DNA from: Saprospiraceae bacterium
Lineage (GTDB): Bacteria; Bacteroidota; Bacteroidia; Chitinophagales; Saprospiraceae
Direction: 5' to 3'
NCBI GenBank assembly: GCA_019187225.1
Contig: JABAQQ010000029.1
Coordinates: 1 to 64,000 of the forward strand
DNA: 64,000 bases
The notes beneath the pieces were generated by a model that did not search any database, was not told the DNA's origin, and saw only the letters and a program-made list of their open reading frames with translations. The position numbers and the translations under genes were made by a program. Shown here piece after piece: positions 34,401-42,693 of the stretch. The number at the start of each line of letters is the position of its first letter. Positions within the stretch are counted from its first letter, which is position 1.

Positions 34401-35035
34401 CTTTCGTCACCGTTCAGATCGGCTACGCGCACAAGATAAAGGCAGCAGGCTTGTTGGATGATCGTCTCCGCATCTTGAAAATTGCCTGCCCCGTCGTTCG
34501 CGCTCCATTGCACACTGGTATCGTTATGGCCCACCAGGTCAGGATCGCCATCTTCATCCACATCGCCCACCTTGTCAAGTATAAAGTTGTCGCCAGCAGG
34601 CAAGGCGATCGTCAGTTGGCCAAAATTTCCGCCTCCATTGTTGGGTTGCCAGGCGACGCCGTCTCCGGCATAGACGAGATCTTCCAGCCCATCGCCGTCA
34701 ATATCAGTTGAGATTATTTCATACAGACCGTTATGAAAATCGTTTATGGAATTGAGCAATCTCGGCGCTTCATACCCGCCCACGTTGTCATTGCGATGCC
34801 AGTCTACCGCATAATAATAATATCCGGTACCCGGCCTCTTCGTTCGTTTTGCAGTAATCAGGTCTTCATATCCGTCGGCATCGAGGTCGGCGTGGCGGTA
34901 AAAAATTAGTGTCTGTTCGAGGCCGTTCCCGGGCGGCAACAAATGCGGCCCTGCAAATTGAGCGGATGCGATGGTAACGATGCCGGGCAAGCACAGAACC
35001 GTGCAGGCGATTTTAATCAGGTTGACGTTTTGCAT
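31442..35035 (-). CDS. FG-GAP/VCBS repeat surface protein with T9SS type A sorting domain
   Basis: A 1197-residue secreted protein (start at the ATG 35035; signal NLIKIACTVLCLPGIVTIASAQ). I count 14 FG-GAP/VCBS calcium-loop motifs of the DxDGDxDLV type between about residues 35 and 760 (e.g. LDGDGDTDVIG, FDADGDQDMVS, MDSDGDLDILI), which would form beta-propellers. A SdrD_B-like segment (FWDKNENKIRDPGEPPAAGISLSL), then a DUF7619 domain (SFDPNDKMVDRPTVPKDYSPEGHE through AGIYFDANPVVPTNTAETLVL), then a type IX secretion type A tail (QPNPTTGICTLRL to the end) follow. It shares the DUF7619-like part with the gene downstream. Likely a surface adhesin or calcium-stabilised scaffold. Confidence 0.9.
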   Translation of the reverse strand: MQNVNLIKIACTVLCLPGIVTIASAQFAGPHLLPPGNGLEQTLIFYRHADLDADGYEDLITAKRTKRPGTGYYYYAVDWHRNDNVGGYEAPRLLNSINDFHNGLYEIISTDIDGDGLEDLVYAGDGVAWQPNNGGGNFGQLTIALPAGDNFILDKVGDVDEDGDPDLVGHNDTSVQWSANDGAGNFQDAETIIQQACCLYLVRVADLNGDERLDIVVSGIEPNWLRWYPNLGGGVFGAAVGIQSDISESGIDIQLADLDGDGDTDVIGAIQIPYPQLSYAKLLWWPNDGAGNFPEFIPIFIPSISSGISHPITITDVNGDDAPDILGLAMIYQGNYWSGHLTAWTNQNNGSGEFIQSEITTVETPFFGPQATDLDADGFSDATFQIASSIYVFRSDGNGTFESRRRVHHTLTDVESFQLTDLNGDAKPDVIYTQNGYDGILGWRAGDGDGNFGAFQSLTPDYDTLQSTLVGDLDNDGDQDLVVHRVNSDWYTYIRWNDGAGNFSPETLLSSVFEVRYLLDMDGDQDIDLVGWNHFSQLAGWFVNDGTGNFSYFFWDPFEYQMLGFGDFDADGDQDMVSVDPVTGYLYLQFNLGNGEIAGKEYIGTIGVNNFPTTIPSDMDSDGDLDILIVDQYNNMQWLVNLNNGFLFDNSPRLIATNTTGRVRTVVADFDQDGDNDIVTASEVDSLFNAPGQFAWYENLGGGEFAAAHYFGEAADCLGLQATDLDGDGDLELAWHSAYAVGWWDNLGNEPFISGICFWDKNENKIRDPGEPPAAGISLSLQPASLRTFVASNGAFKFFVSSGDYTLSYLANSCWERTTDSAEYHLTYADTTLSGYQFGFKPTNDNRYVRPIVTGGHPRCDSEVPFWISLVNRSCNEAAGRVALVLDDMVSFISSQPIPTATTGDTLWWNFDTIQPFALRKIKLVLKINGSAGDTIHLRAFTWLDEPDGSYTFSDATAYLTEIRCSFDPNDKMVDRPTVPKDYSPEGHELIYTIRFQNTGNDTAFLVRLRDILSADLDWTTLRPLGSSHPYYVVLNSETGLLQFTFDDIALPDSTTNFTESQGFVQFAIQLQPGLPPGTVVPNRAGIYFDANPVVPTNTAETLVLASVATHIPAGPQVLFVQPNPTTGICTLRLTRPARQDALLELMDMQGSVLYRSTIPRGTQERDIDLEDMPAGLYLVKMTTAGQVTATAKIIRQ

Positions 35036-35250
35036 GCTGGTATTGTATTCAATAGTGAAAGGCGGGGCAGGTATCCGACCACCCGATGAAAAATGGAGAA
35101 TAAAAGAATTGGAAGCAGTGTTTCGGAGTGCGTGTCCGGGCAATGCGATCCGGCGTTTGCGCAATTATGATGTTGTAAAGCAACGTGTTTTCCTGCAGTT
35201 TTTAACAAAACAAAAGTTTTCTTTTCAAATTAGGGTATTTCATTAGTACT

Positions 35251-35401
35251 TGGACATTGGACATTATCAAATTTTATATTTTTATATTAATAATTTTCAA
35301 TTTTTAAAGTTTAAAATGTCCAATGTCCAATGTCCAATGTCCAATGTCCAATGTCCAATGTCCAATGTCCAATGTCCAATGTCCAATGTCCAATGTCCAA
35401 T
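35251..35401. repeat. Inverted AATGTCC heptamer array
   Basis: Twelve uninterrupted copies of AATGTCC (35315-35398, plus AAT), preceded by two inverted copies GGACATT (35252-35265) and a 49-bp AT-rich spacer. It lies in the 398-bp gap between the FG-GAP gene start and the end of the PorE-like gene, starting about 30 nt after the PorE-like stop codon. Short frames reading SNVQCPM in both directions are repeat artefacts. Nothing else is seen in the gap. Confidence 0.92.
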
Positions 35402-35433
35402 AAGGCAACCCGGGAACCAACAGCGCCGGGTCA

Positions 35434-37599
35434 TCAATACCGCAGCACCACAAACTCCGTCCGCCGGTTTTCCTGGTGTTGTTTTTCGGAGCATTCCACG
35501 CCGTCGCGGCAACGGTTGCGGAGTTGGGTTTCGCCGAAGCCTTTGGCGGCGATGCGGCGGCCGGCGATGCCTTTCTGAATGATGTAAATGGCGGCCGATT
35601 CGGCGCGGCGCTGCGAGAGCGCCTGGTTGTAATCGTCTTTGCCCCGGCTGTCGGTGTGGGAGCGCAGTTCGATTTCTATCGTGGGATTCAGCTTCAGGAT
35701 TTGCACCATTTTGTCCAACTCTTTGGCCGCGTCGGGCCGGATGTTGTGTTTGTCGTAGTCGTACAAAATGGGTTTGAATTGGAAGCCGCTGATCGTCAGG
35801 TTTTCATCTATGACATTCACTTTTTCCAGCTCGATCACGTCGATGGAAAGGTAAAGTTTGACGTACAACGTGGTCGTCCGGTCGAGACCTTTCGTGGTAG
35901 CAGTGCCGACGGTGGTAAAGTAGGCGTCTTTTTCTCCTACCAACTGATAATCCGCTTTTTGCGCAAGCTGAAAAGTAAAATTACCTGTCCCATCCGAAGT
36001 AATAGAATCCACTTGCATGGTTTTCAGGTTGGTGAGCCGCACCAAGACGCCCGCCACGCCGGATTTGGTTTTGCCATCGAGGCACTGCCCGCGCAGGGTG
36101 AAGCGCGGATCGTTGTGTTCGAGTTCGGCAAACATTTTTTCGCCCGGTTTCAGGTCGCCTGCTTCGGCGCGTTGTACACTGGTGGCAATACCGTTTTTCA
36201 TGCCGCTGATTTCATAAGCGCGATTCGGATTCACCGGCACGACCGCTTGTCCCTGGGCGTTGGTAAATCCGGTCAGCACATCGCCAGTGTTGAGGTCGCG
36301 CACTTCTATCGCTACGTCGGGCAGGGGAATACGGGTGTGTTTGTCCACCACTTGTATGGTAAGTTCGTTGGCAGGTTTCATCTGTTTGAAAAAATAGACA
36401 TCATCGGTGCCGTTCGCATTGTTGCGGTTGCTGGCAAACCACCCTTCCGTAAGATCGCCCCGGCTGATCAGACTGAAATCGTCGAACGGCGAATTGATCG
36501 GAAAGCCGAGGTTTTGCGGTTTTTGCCATGTTCCATTCTCGTACCGGGAAAGGAACAGGTCGAGGCCGCCAATACCCGGATGCCCGTCCGATGCAAAAAT
36601 CAGGTGACCTTCGTCGGTCAGAAAAGGCCACAGTTCCATGCCGGGCGTATTGACGACATGGTTCAGGGGTTGCGGTTCCGACCAGGCATCTCCTGTTTTT
36701 TTACACATAAAAAGGTCGAAGGCGCCCGCGGAACCGGGCCGGTCGCTGGCGAAAACGAGCGTTTTACCGTCGCGGCTGAGCGCCGGGTAGCCGCTGCTGA
36801 ATTCTTTGGAATTGTATGGAAACGCTCCATCCATCTGCCATTTGCCGTTGGAAAACGCGGCGGCGTACAAACTGAGGTGCAACACGTCGCCGCGTCCTTT
36901 GCCCTTGCTGTTGCGGGTGAAATACATCCGCTGACCGTCGGCGCTGAAACAAGCCGCCGCGTCGTGGTACGTGCCATTTACCTCGCCGCGCAAGGGTTCG
37001 GCTTGCGCGCTGCTTTGTTGTGCGAAGTAAAGTCCTGTAAAAGAACGCCCGGAGGAGGCGTCTTTTTTATCTCCTGCACTCGATCGGTCGGAACTGAACA
37101 CCAAGCCGCCTGCAAACCAGGTCGGCGCGAATTCAGCGGCATCGGACGTGTTGAACGGCGCGGGTTTGACATCGAACCGGCTTTCGTTTTTGTAAAACAA
37201 CTCCATGTCGCGCACCGCTTGCCGGAGCGCCAGTCCGCGGGCGTCGCCCGGTTTGTGTTCCAGGAATAACTGCGCCTGACGGTCGGCCTCTTCGCGTTGT
37301 TCGGAACAAAGCAGCATCTGGGCGTAATACAGCCTGTTTTCAGGGTCGGCGAAAGGCATTTCCAGCAGGCGCGCATACCACTTTTGGGCGTTGTGGTATT
37401 GTTGCGTCAGGCGGTAGCAGTGCGCCAGTTTTTCAGCGGCTTCCGCGTTGTGGCCCTTTTCCAGCACTGTCAGGTACAGTTCGATGGCGCGGGCATATTC
37501 GAGATGTTCGTAAGCATCGTTGGCTTTTTCAAGCGCCCGCTGGCCGAACGACAGGAACGGCGCGATGAGAAAGCAGCAGCAGAATAATATCTTTTTCAT
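35434..37599 (-). CDS. PorE-like T9SS protein (TPR, PD40 propeller, CRD, OmpA domain)
   Basis: A 721-residue exported protein (signal MKKILFCCCFLIAPFLSFGQ). Order of domains: TPR-type helices (about 22-130), PD40 beta-propeller blades (about 155-400: VFSSDRSSAGDK, VFASDRPGSAGAFDLFM, IFASDGHPGIGGLDLF), one or two carboxypeptidase-regulatory-like domains (about 408-590) and an OmpA C-terminal domain (about 610-721) with IELRSHTDSRGKDDYNQALSQRRAESA, whose D/R residues bind diaminopimelate. This is the architecture of PorE, the type IX secretion component that anchors the machine to peptidoglycan, and of several paralogues in this phylum. It lies downstream of a PorP/SprF gene and a type B cargo gene. 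Whether it is the general PorE or a cargo-specific paralogue cannot be told here. Confidence 0.88.
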   Translation of the reverse strand: MKKILFCCCFLIAPFLSFGQRALEKANDAYEHLEYARAIELYLTVLEKGHNAEAAEKLAHCYRLTQQYHNAQKWYARLLEMPFADPENRLYYAQMLLCSEQREEADRQAQLFLEHKPGDARGLALRQAVRDMELFYKNESRFDVKPAPFNTSDAAEFAPTWFAGGLVFSSDRSSAGDKKDASSGRSFTGLYFAQQSSAQAEPLRGEVNGTYHDAAACFSADGQRMYFTRNSKGKGRGDVLHLSLYAAAFSNGKWQMDGAFPYNSKEFSSGYPALSRDGKTLVFASDRPGSAGAFDLFMCKKTGDAWSEPQPLNHVVNTPGMELWPFLTDEGHLIFASDGHPGIGGLDLFLSRYENGTWQKPQNLGFPINSPFDDFSLISRGDLTEGWFASNRNNANGTDDVYFFKQMKPANELTIQVVDKHTRIPLPDVAIEVRDLNTGDVLTGFTNAQGQAVVPVNPNRAYEISGMKNGIATSVQRAEAGDLKPGEKMFAELEHNDPRFTLRGQCLDGKTKSGVAGVLVRLTNLKTMQVDSITSDGTGNFTFQLAQKADYQLVGEKDAYFTTVGTATTKGLDRTTTLYVKLYLSIDVIELEKVNVIDENLTISGFQFKPILYDYDKHNIRPDAAKELDKMVQILKLNPTIEIELRSHTDSRGKDDYNQALSQRRAESAAIYIIQKGIAGRRIAAKGFGETQLRNRCRDGVECSEKQHQENRRTEFVVLRY

Positions 37600-37620
37600 G
37601 TTGACATTGTATTTGGGAGG

Positions 37621-37664
37621 ATTAAGAAGGCAGGAAAGTTGATGGCGTCAATTTCCTTCTTAAT
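37621..37664. promoter_or_regulatory. Hairpin in the leader of the PorE-like gene
   Basis: ATTAAGAAGG (37621-37630) pairs perfectly with CCTTCTTAAT (37655-37664) around a 24-nt loop that itself has partial symmetry. It lies 22 nt before the PorE-like ATG. A second short hairpin GACGGAAA/TTTCCGTC is at 37686-37704. Role unknown; neither has a T run on the minus strand. Confidence 0.45.
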
Positions 37665-37722
37665 ACGCTGATAATGAATCACCCGGACGGAAAAGATTTC
37701 CGTCATACTACTTAATCATTCT

Positions 37723-37880
37723 GAGGGTGTCTCATAAGTAAATTTGAAATTTAGAACACCGAATTTTTATGAAACACATAGGCACATAGCGCACATAGAT
37801 TTTATTATATGTCCTATATGTCTATGTGTTGAAATTAAATTCTGTCACGTTTTTCAAAATCTGACTTATGAGACAGCCTC
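37723..37880. mobile_element. 158-bp MITE-like element between PorP- and PorE-like genes
   Basis: The ends are inverted repeats: GAGGGTGTCTCATAAGTA at 37723 and the reverse complement GAGGCTGTCTCATAAGTC at 37880. This resembles the terminal repeats of GAGxxTGTCTCA-type insertion sequences. No transposase is present. The interior forms a hairpin of CACATAG-type units (ACACATAGGCACATAG... with CTATATGTCTATGTGTT). The right end lies 2 bp from the PorP stop codon. Confidence 0.75.
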
Positions 37881-37882
37881 TA

Positions 37883-38824
37883 CTAAAACCGCATTGTTTT
37901 GGGCCGGCGCGGGCCGGTCACTTTCAAATCGTCGCGGAAATTGTATCCCAGCATCACTTCATGCGTTCCCGACGATACATTGCGCAGCGGCGTGATGGTA
38001 TAATCGAAGGCATAACCGACGGAAAACTTTTTGCCGATAGGAATTTCCACCATTGCGGAAACGGCGTCGTTGGTGCGGTAAGAAACGCCGCAGGAAAAGA
38101 CGTCGCTGAACCATACGTTCAGGTTGATGTCGGCTTCGAGCGGCGCGGCAGGCTGGTATTTCAGAAGGATAGATGGCTTGAGGTCAATTTTATCGTCCAG
38201 GTGAAATACATACCCGCCGTAGCCATAATAGTGACGCCGCAAAATGCCGCTTCGGTCGAGGTTCACATTAAAATCCGTGCGTTTGTCGAGGGCGATCAGG
38301 GTAGGCACGGACAAACCTGCGAATGCCTGTTCGGTGAACCAGTAAATTCCCAACCCGGCGCGCGGGACGAGTCCCTCTATGTCGCCGGAATACACCGGGT
38401 CGCCGCTGTCCCATACTATTGCGTCGTCCAGCAAAGATTTGTAAACAAAAGCACCCGCTTTGATGCCGAGCGCGAGAGTATGCTCGTCGTTCAGCCGGAT
38501 ATGATAGGCATAATTGGCGGAGAGGTCCGTCACCCGCTCCAGGCCGATTTTGTCGTGGAAAAGAGCGAAACCCAACCCGGCGTTTTGCCGCCGCCCGACC
38601 ATACCTTCTCCGCCGAGGTAAAGGGTCTGAGGTGCGCCTTCGAGCCCGGCCCATTGGATGCGGTAAAGCGCATTGGTGGTCCAATATCCGTGCGAACCGG
38701 AGTAAGCGGGGTTGTTGAACAGGTACATGGTGTTGAACATATACCGCGTAAACATGGCGTCCTGCTGTGCCGCTAGGCTGATTACGCTTAAATAAAATGC
38801 GATGATAATGAGTATGTTGCGCAT
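37883..38824 (-). CDS. PorP/SprF family type IX secretion membrane protein
   Basis: A 313-residue outer-membrane protein with signal MRNILIIIAFYLSVISLAAQ and the family opening QQDAMFTRYMFNTMYLFNNPAYSGSHG. Alternating strands with aromatic girdles follow (GLGFALFHDKIG, SANYAYHIRLNDEHTLALGIKAG, GIYWFTEQAFAGLSVP), ending in a barrel C-terminus. PorP/SprF proteins work with type IX secretion, and individual paralogues typically escort one large cargo with a type B tail encoded immediately upstream, as here (the 998-residue gene, 81 bp away). Confidence 0.93.
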   Translation of the reverse strand: MRNILIIIAFYLSVISLAAQQDAMFTRYMFNTMYLFNNPAYSGSHGYWTTNALYRIQWAGLEGAPQTLYLGGEGMVGRRQNAGLGFALFHDKIGLERVTDLSANYAYHIRLNDEHTLALGIKAGAFVYKSLLDDAIVWDSGDPVYSGDIEGLVPRAGLGIYWFTEQAFAGLSVPTLIALDKRTDFNVNLDRSGILRRHYYGYGGYVFHLDDKIDLKPSILLKYQPAAPLEADINLNVWFSDVFSCGVSYRTNDAVSAMVEIPIGKKFSVGYAFDYTITPLRNVSSGTHEVMLGYNFRDDLKVTGPRRPKTMRF

Positions 38825-38905
38825 GGTTTATTTCATTTTTTGGTGAAAATACCGGGCGGGCTTTTCTTTTTCACCCGCCCGGAAAAGCATAACAATCCTC
38901 CCTTT

Positions 38906-41902
38906 TTATAATCGTCTCAAATCCACGAACCCCGACATGGAAACACCGCTGTCGTGCAGTTTCAGGAGAAAATAATAAGTCCCTTGCGGCAAATCTTCGC
39001 CGCTCTTATTGACGCCGTTCCAGGAGTTGTCGTAGTGATCTTTTTCGTACACGACGTTGCCCCAGCGGTTATAAACCGTCAGCGTTGTTTGCTGACACCT
39101 TTCGATGCCTTTGATGACGAACAGGTCGTTCATACCGTCGTTGTTGGGCGAAAGGCCCGTAGGCAGACTGATGTTTGCCGGGTAGCAACAGCACTTGGGC
39201 GGGCAAATCGTGTCGGGGAAACAATCCGGTACCCGGATGGTGTCTTGTATGCCTTCATAGCAGCAGGTATCGCCCATGAGATAGCGCAGCCGGTAGCGGA
39301 ATATCAGGAACGAATCGTTCAGGGGAAACGAATCTGCTCTAAAACAAACGCTCAGGCGGATGGTGTCGCCGGGATTGAGCGGCGGCAAAGGGAAAGTGCC
39401 GCCTCCGCCGGTGAATTCGATGTCCGCGCCGGTCATTTCAAACAGGTCGAGGTTCGTGGCGCCGAAGGGTATGTCGGAAGTATTCTCCACCGTGAACGAA
39501 TAACAATACAGACTGTCGTCGGGAAAACATTCGAGCAACTGGTTGGTCACTTCCAGGCATTCGTAATCAATCACAGGTTCGCAGGGCAAAGTCAATGTGT
39601 CGGTACAGGCGAGGCTGTCTTTCCCAAAGCGATCTTTCGTAAACCATTTAATGGCAATCAGTTGCGGCGATTCCGACGCATGGTCAATGCCGTCGAGACA
39701 GAACTGGATGATGTCCATCGTGGTACCCGAAGGGATGTAGTTCGGGCCGTTCATGACCCAGATCAGGCTCGTCGGTGTGGAGCCACCCATATTCCAGTCG
39801 GAAGCATCGGGGCCGCCGAGGGAGTGATATCCGAACTGGATGCCCGGCGTGATGATCTCCGTTTCGACCTTCGTGAAAAACTTGTACGCGCAGTTGTTCA
39901 CGATGTCTAAGCTCCAGCAGCATTGTTCGCTGCTGCCGGGCACGACCAGGGGACTTTCCTGAACGCTGATATCGGAACAAGGATCGCAGCAGGGCTTCAG
40001 GCTGAGGCTGACGGGGACTTCGCGGTGGCAACAGTCGAAGGGGCTGTACAGGCCGGGGAAAAAGGTGACGGTGGTAGCGGTCAGCACCGGGTTAAGGCTC
40101 GTTATTTTGACGCACAAGGGCGGCGAAGTGTTTCCCGGAGGCAATGGCGACGGCAGCGGAATGGCGATAGACGACAGGTGATCGCTCGCCGTACAGGCGC
40201 TGAATCCGAATTGCACAGGGTCGGAAATGTTGTCCAGCGAAACATGGGTCGCCGTGAAGCCGCTGTTGTTGGTGACCGTAAAGGTGACAAAATACTCGTA
40301 AGGGTTTTGCGGGTGGCAATCCACCACACCGTCGAAGGTCACGCAGGGGTCGTTGATGTCCGGCTTGCAATCTCTGATGATGGTATCCTTACAAACCGGC
40401 CGGTAACCTTGCCCGCCCGGTATAGGAGTGTACCAGGTAAACACCACTACCTGCGGTTGTGTGGTGCCCGACACTACCGGTTCGAGACAATAATACAGAG
40501 CGTTGTTGAAAAAACCGGGCGGAATGGCCGTTCCGCCGGCGGGCGATGTAATCGTTATTGGCAACGAAGTGGCGCCCGGCGGGCTGAACCAGGAGAAACC
40601 GGAGCCCAGTGTCGCGCCGGCCGAAAACATCCAGTCGGTAGAGATCAGCGTCGCTTCGACGTAAGCGATGGGGGCGGATTGGGCGTTGAGCAGGTCAATG
40701 GAATAACAACAACGGTCGTCGGTCACGAGTGTCGCCGACACCAGCAGCGAATCGCAGTTGACCGGGCCGTTTTGGCAAATAAAATCGTAGTCGTTGTTTT
40801 GTCCCAGCACTACACCGTCGGGCGCATCGCCGATTTTTTTATCGGGCAACACCATTGTTCCGCCCATGTTGTCGGGGATGGTAAAATGGCCGGTCACGCT
40901 GAAGTCGAAGCCGCCGAGGCCGTTGTTCAGCGCAGAAAGGTTGGAAGTGTTCAGAGGAAAACAATACTGGCTGCCGAAGGTTAAAACCGGGCTGCTGAAC
41001 AGCACCAGGGGAACGCCGTTTTGGTATATCGTCAGATCTAATTGGCAATCACCGGTGACAGCGCCGGAATTCGGTAAGGTGTAATTGATGCAAATTTCAC
41101 CCGGCAAGCCGCAGGTATCGGATTGGGCGGAAGCGAGTTCGAGACTGCCGGATGCGCCACCCGAGCAACTACCGCAGATATTGTCAATATAAGTATAACC
41201 AAAGTGGGCTAAACCGAAACAATCCCGGTTATAAAACTCAACCGTGATCATCTGATTCACCAGCGTGTCGAGGTTTATTTCTCTGCAGTCCCAGGAAGTG
41301 TAATACACTTGGGAATTATATTCGTGAAAGAGCGAACTCGATGGGTCAAAAGGCAGAAAGTGTTCACCGTTTCCCAAATCAACCAGAAAACTAAAATCAT
41401 TACCGAATTGGTCAAAAATATTCACGCCGAATCCGGGTCTTAACGCGCCGTCGCCAGCCGTGCAATCGTGCCCTGATCCGGGATTTTCCATAACGGAAGC
41501 AAACCAGAACCGCAATGTGGTTTGGCCGGGTTGAACCAGAAACCGCTTTATCAATTTTTCGTCCCCCCTCTCAGTCCACGTATTGCCCAGTCGCACCGAG
41601 TATAAATTACTGCCCGGAAATGGCGGCACAGTCATCAGAGCCCCGCTAGTGGTCGGATCAGGACCGTCACTTTCAATGGTGTGATGGGCTGTTTGTGCGC
41701 CCAATGGACCGGGCACAATACCCGTGTTGAATGGCAATACATCCACACAGTTCCAGGCAGGGTTCATATCGCGATATTGTCCAGTCCACTCCGCCGGATC
41801 AATCGCGCCGCTCTCGAAATCGCCGTTCCCGCACATCGTATTCACCTGGGCGAAAAGCCCGGCGCCGGAAAAAAAGAGTAACAGAATGAGAAGTTGTTTC
41901 AT
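38906..41902 (-). CDS. Large surface protein with gliding-motility/T9SS type B C-terminal domain
   Basis: A 998-residue secreted protein (signal MKQLLILLLFFSGAGLFAQ). The N-terminal third resembles a carbohydrate-binding or jelly-roll-type domain (CGNGDFESGAIDPAEWTG... AHFGYTYIDNICGSC). The middle contains repeated cysteine-rich immunoglobulin-like modules, each with a CCYSIDL, CCWSLDIVNN or CYSFTVENTS strand. The C-terminus from about 905 (LPTGLSPNNDGMNDLFVI, then LTVYNRWGNVVYEKDHYDNSWNG, then LPQGTYYFLLKL) is a type B sorting domain that directs export by the type IX system and surface display. It heads an operon with PorP/SprF and PorE-like genes. The ligand is unknown. Confidence 0.92.
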   Translation of the reverse strand: MKQLLILLLFFSGAGLFAQVNTMCGNGDFESGAIDPAEWTGQYRDMNPAWNCVDVLPFNTGIVPGPLGAQTAHHTIESDGPDPTTSGALMTVPPFPGSNLYSVRLGNTWTERGDEKLIKRFLVQPGQTTLRFWFASVMENPGSGHDCTAGDGALRPGFGVNIFDQFGNDFSFLVDLGNGEHFLPFDPSSSLFHEYNSQVYYTSWDCREINLDTLVNQMITVEFYNRDCFGLAHFGYTYIDNICGSCSGGASGSLELASAQSDTCGLPGEICINYTLPNSGAVTGDCQLDLTIYQNGVPLVLFSSPVLTFGSQYCFPLNTSNLSALNNGLGGFDFSVTGHFTIPDNMGGTMVLPDKKIGDAPDGVVLGQNNDYDFICQNGPVNCDSLLVSATLVTDDRCCYSIDLLNAQSAPIAYVEATLISTDWMFSAGATLGSGFSWFSPPGATSLPITITSPAGGTAIPPGFFNNALYYCLEPVVSGTTQPQVVVFTWYTPIPGGQGYRPVCKDTIIRDCKPDINDPCVTFDGVVDCHPQNPYEYFVTFTVTNNSGFTATHVSLDNISDPVQFGFSACTASDHLSSIAIPLPSPLPPGNTSPPLCVKITSLNPVLTATTVTFFPGLYSPFDCCHREVPVSLSLKPCCDPCSDISVQESPLVVPGSSEQCCWSLDIVNNCAYKFFTKVETEIITPGIQFGYHSLGGPDASDWNMGGSTPTSLIWVMNGPNYIPSGTTMDIIQFCLDGIDHASESPQLIAIKWFTKDRFGKDSLACTDTLTLPCEPVIDYECLEVTNQLLECFPDDSLYCYSFTVENTSDIPFGATNLDLFEMTGADIEFTGGGGTFPLPPLNPGDTIRLSVCFRADSFPLNDSFLIFRYRLRYLMGDTCCYEGIQDTIRVPDCFPDTICPPKCCCYPANISLPTGLSPNNDGMNDLFVIKGIERCQQTTLTVYNRWGNVVYEKDHYDNSWNGVNKSGEDLPQGTYYFLLKLHDSGVSMSGFVDLRRL

Positions 41903-41926
41903 AGTATGTTGATTTTAAAGGAAAAA

Positions 41927-41984
41927 AGCCTCCGCCCGAGTGGCACGGCACTCGGAAACTGCACACTGCCTGCGGATGGAGGCT
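41927..41984 (-). terminator. Two-part hairpin with T run, between the DUF6252 gene and the T9SS operon
   Basis: AGCCTCC (41927-41933) pairs with GGAGGCT (41978-41984), and inside it CCGAGTG pairs with CACTCGG. On the minus strand the structure is followed by a T6 run (41922-41927). It is 33 nt past the DUF6252 stop codon and 25 nt before the start codon of the type B cargo gene, so it can act as terminator for the first and, if read through, as an attenuator-like leader for the second. Confidence 0.7.
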
Positions 41985-42016
41985 AAGGGAAAGGGGAAAG
42001 TTCTTTGGGGAACGAC

Positions 42017-42463
42017 TTACTGGTAAGCGACGTTGAACTCGCCGTCTTTGAAAGAGGCGGTACCGCCGTTAAAAGCGTCTTCACCCTCGAACTCGAACGT
42101 GCCTTTGATGCGTTTGCCCGCCGTGTCGTGCTCCGTCACCACCACTTTGCCCGACTTGGGCGTGTAAAGCGAAGTGCTGCCGCCGGTGTAAGAAACCTGT
42201 ACATCACCGAACGCTTCGATGGTGTAGGTGCCCGCCGCTACGTTGGCCGGAAGTACCAGCATCAGGGTTTTGAACGTTGCCGCATCAGCGCCGGTAAGCG
42301 AAATGTTGTCGCCCAAAGCAGCCCCGGCAGTCGTGGGCGCTACCCATTCCGATCCGTTGATCGAAACGCGAATGCCTTCAAAGTCATTGTCGGAGTCTTT
42401 TTTGCAGTTGGCAAAAACGAGGGCCACAAGGCCAAGGAGGATGAAAGAACGAAAGGTCTTCAT
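42017..42463 (-). CDS. DUF6252 family lipoprotein
   Basis: A 148-residue lipoprotein (MKTFRSFILLGLVALVFANCKKD, lipobox FANC). The pattern INGSEWVAPT, LMLVLPANVAAGTYTI, SGKVVVTEHDTAGKRIKGTFEFEG, then ASFKDGEFNVAY at the end matches the DUF6252 beta-sandwich family of Bacteroidota lipoproteins. The function is unknown. It is divergent from the sigma-factor gene (230 bp between start codons, no clear TAnnTTTG box seen). Confidence 0.85.
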   Translation of the reverse strand: MKTFRSFILLGLVALVFANCKKDSDNDFEGIRVSINGSEWVAPTTAGAALGDNISLTGADAATFKTLMLVLPANVAAGTYTIEAFGDVQVSYTGGSTSLYTPKSGKVVVTEHDTAGKRIKGTFEFEGEDAFNGGTASFKDGEFNVAYQ

Positions 42464-42693
42464 GACGTTAAAAAAAGTTTTGGTTAAATGATGTGATTAT
42501 GTTGCCCCTACTCTGTTAGCGGCTTTTCGGGTTCCGCCGTTGATTGTACCTGTTTCGTACACGCCCATATCCGCGTCTCTTTTCTTTTGTTACCTCATCC
42601 GCAATTTTTTTTCAAAAAAATATTTTAAGCCCCCACCTTTACCTTCGCCTTCGGATAATTTGTATTCCGACCACGCCGCTCCGCAACAAAACC

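Noticed and set aside
35297-35578. Open frames on both strands with MSNVQCP/LDIGHWT repeats
   Set aside because: Products of the AATGTCC array; no start context or family, and the strands mirror each other.
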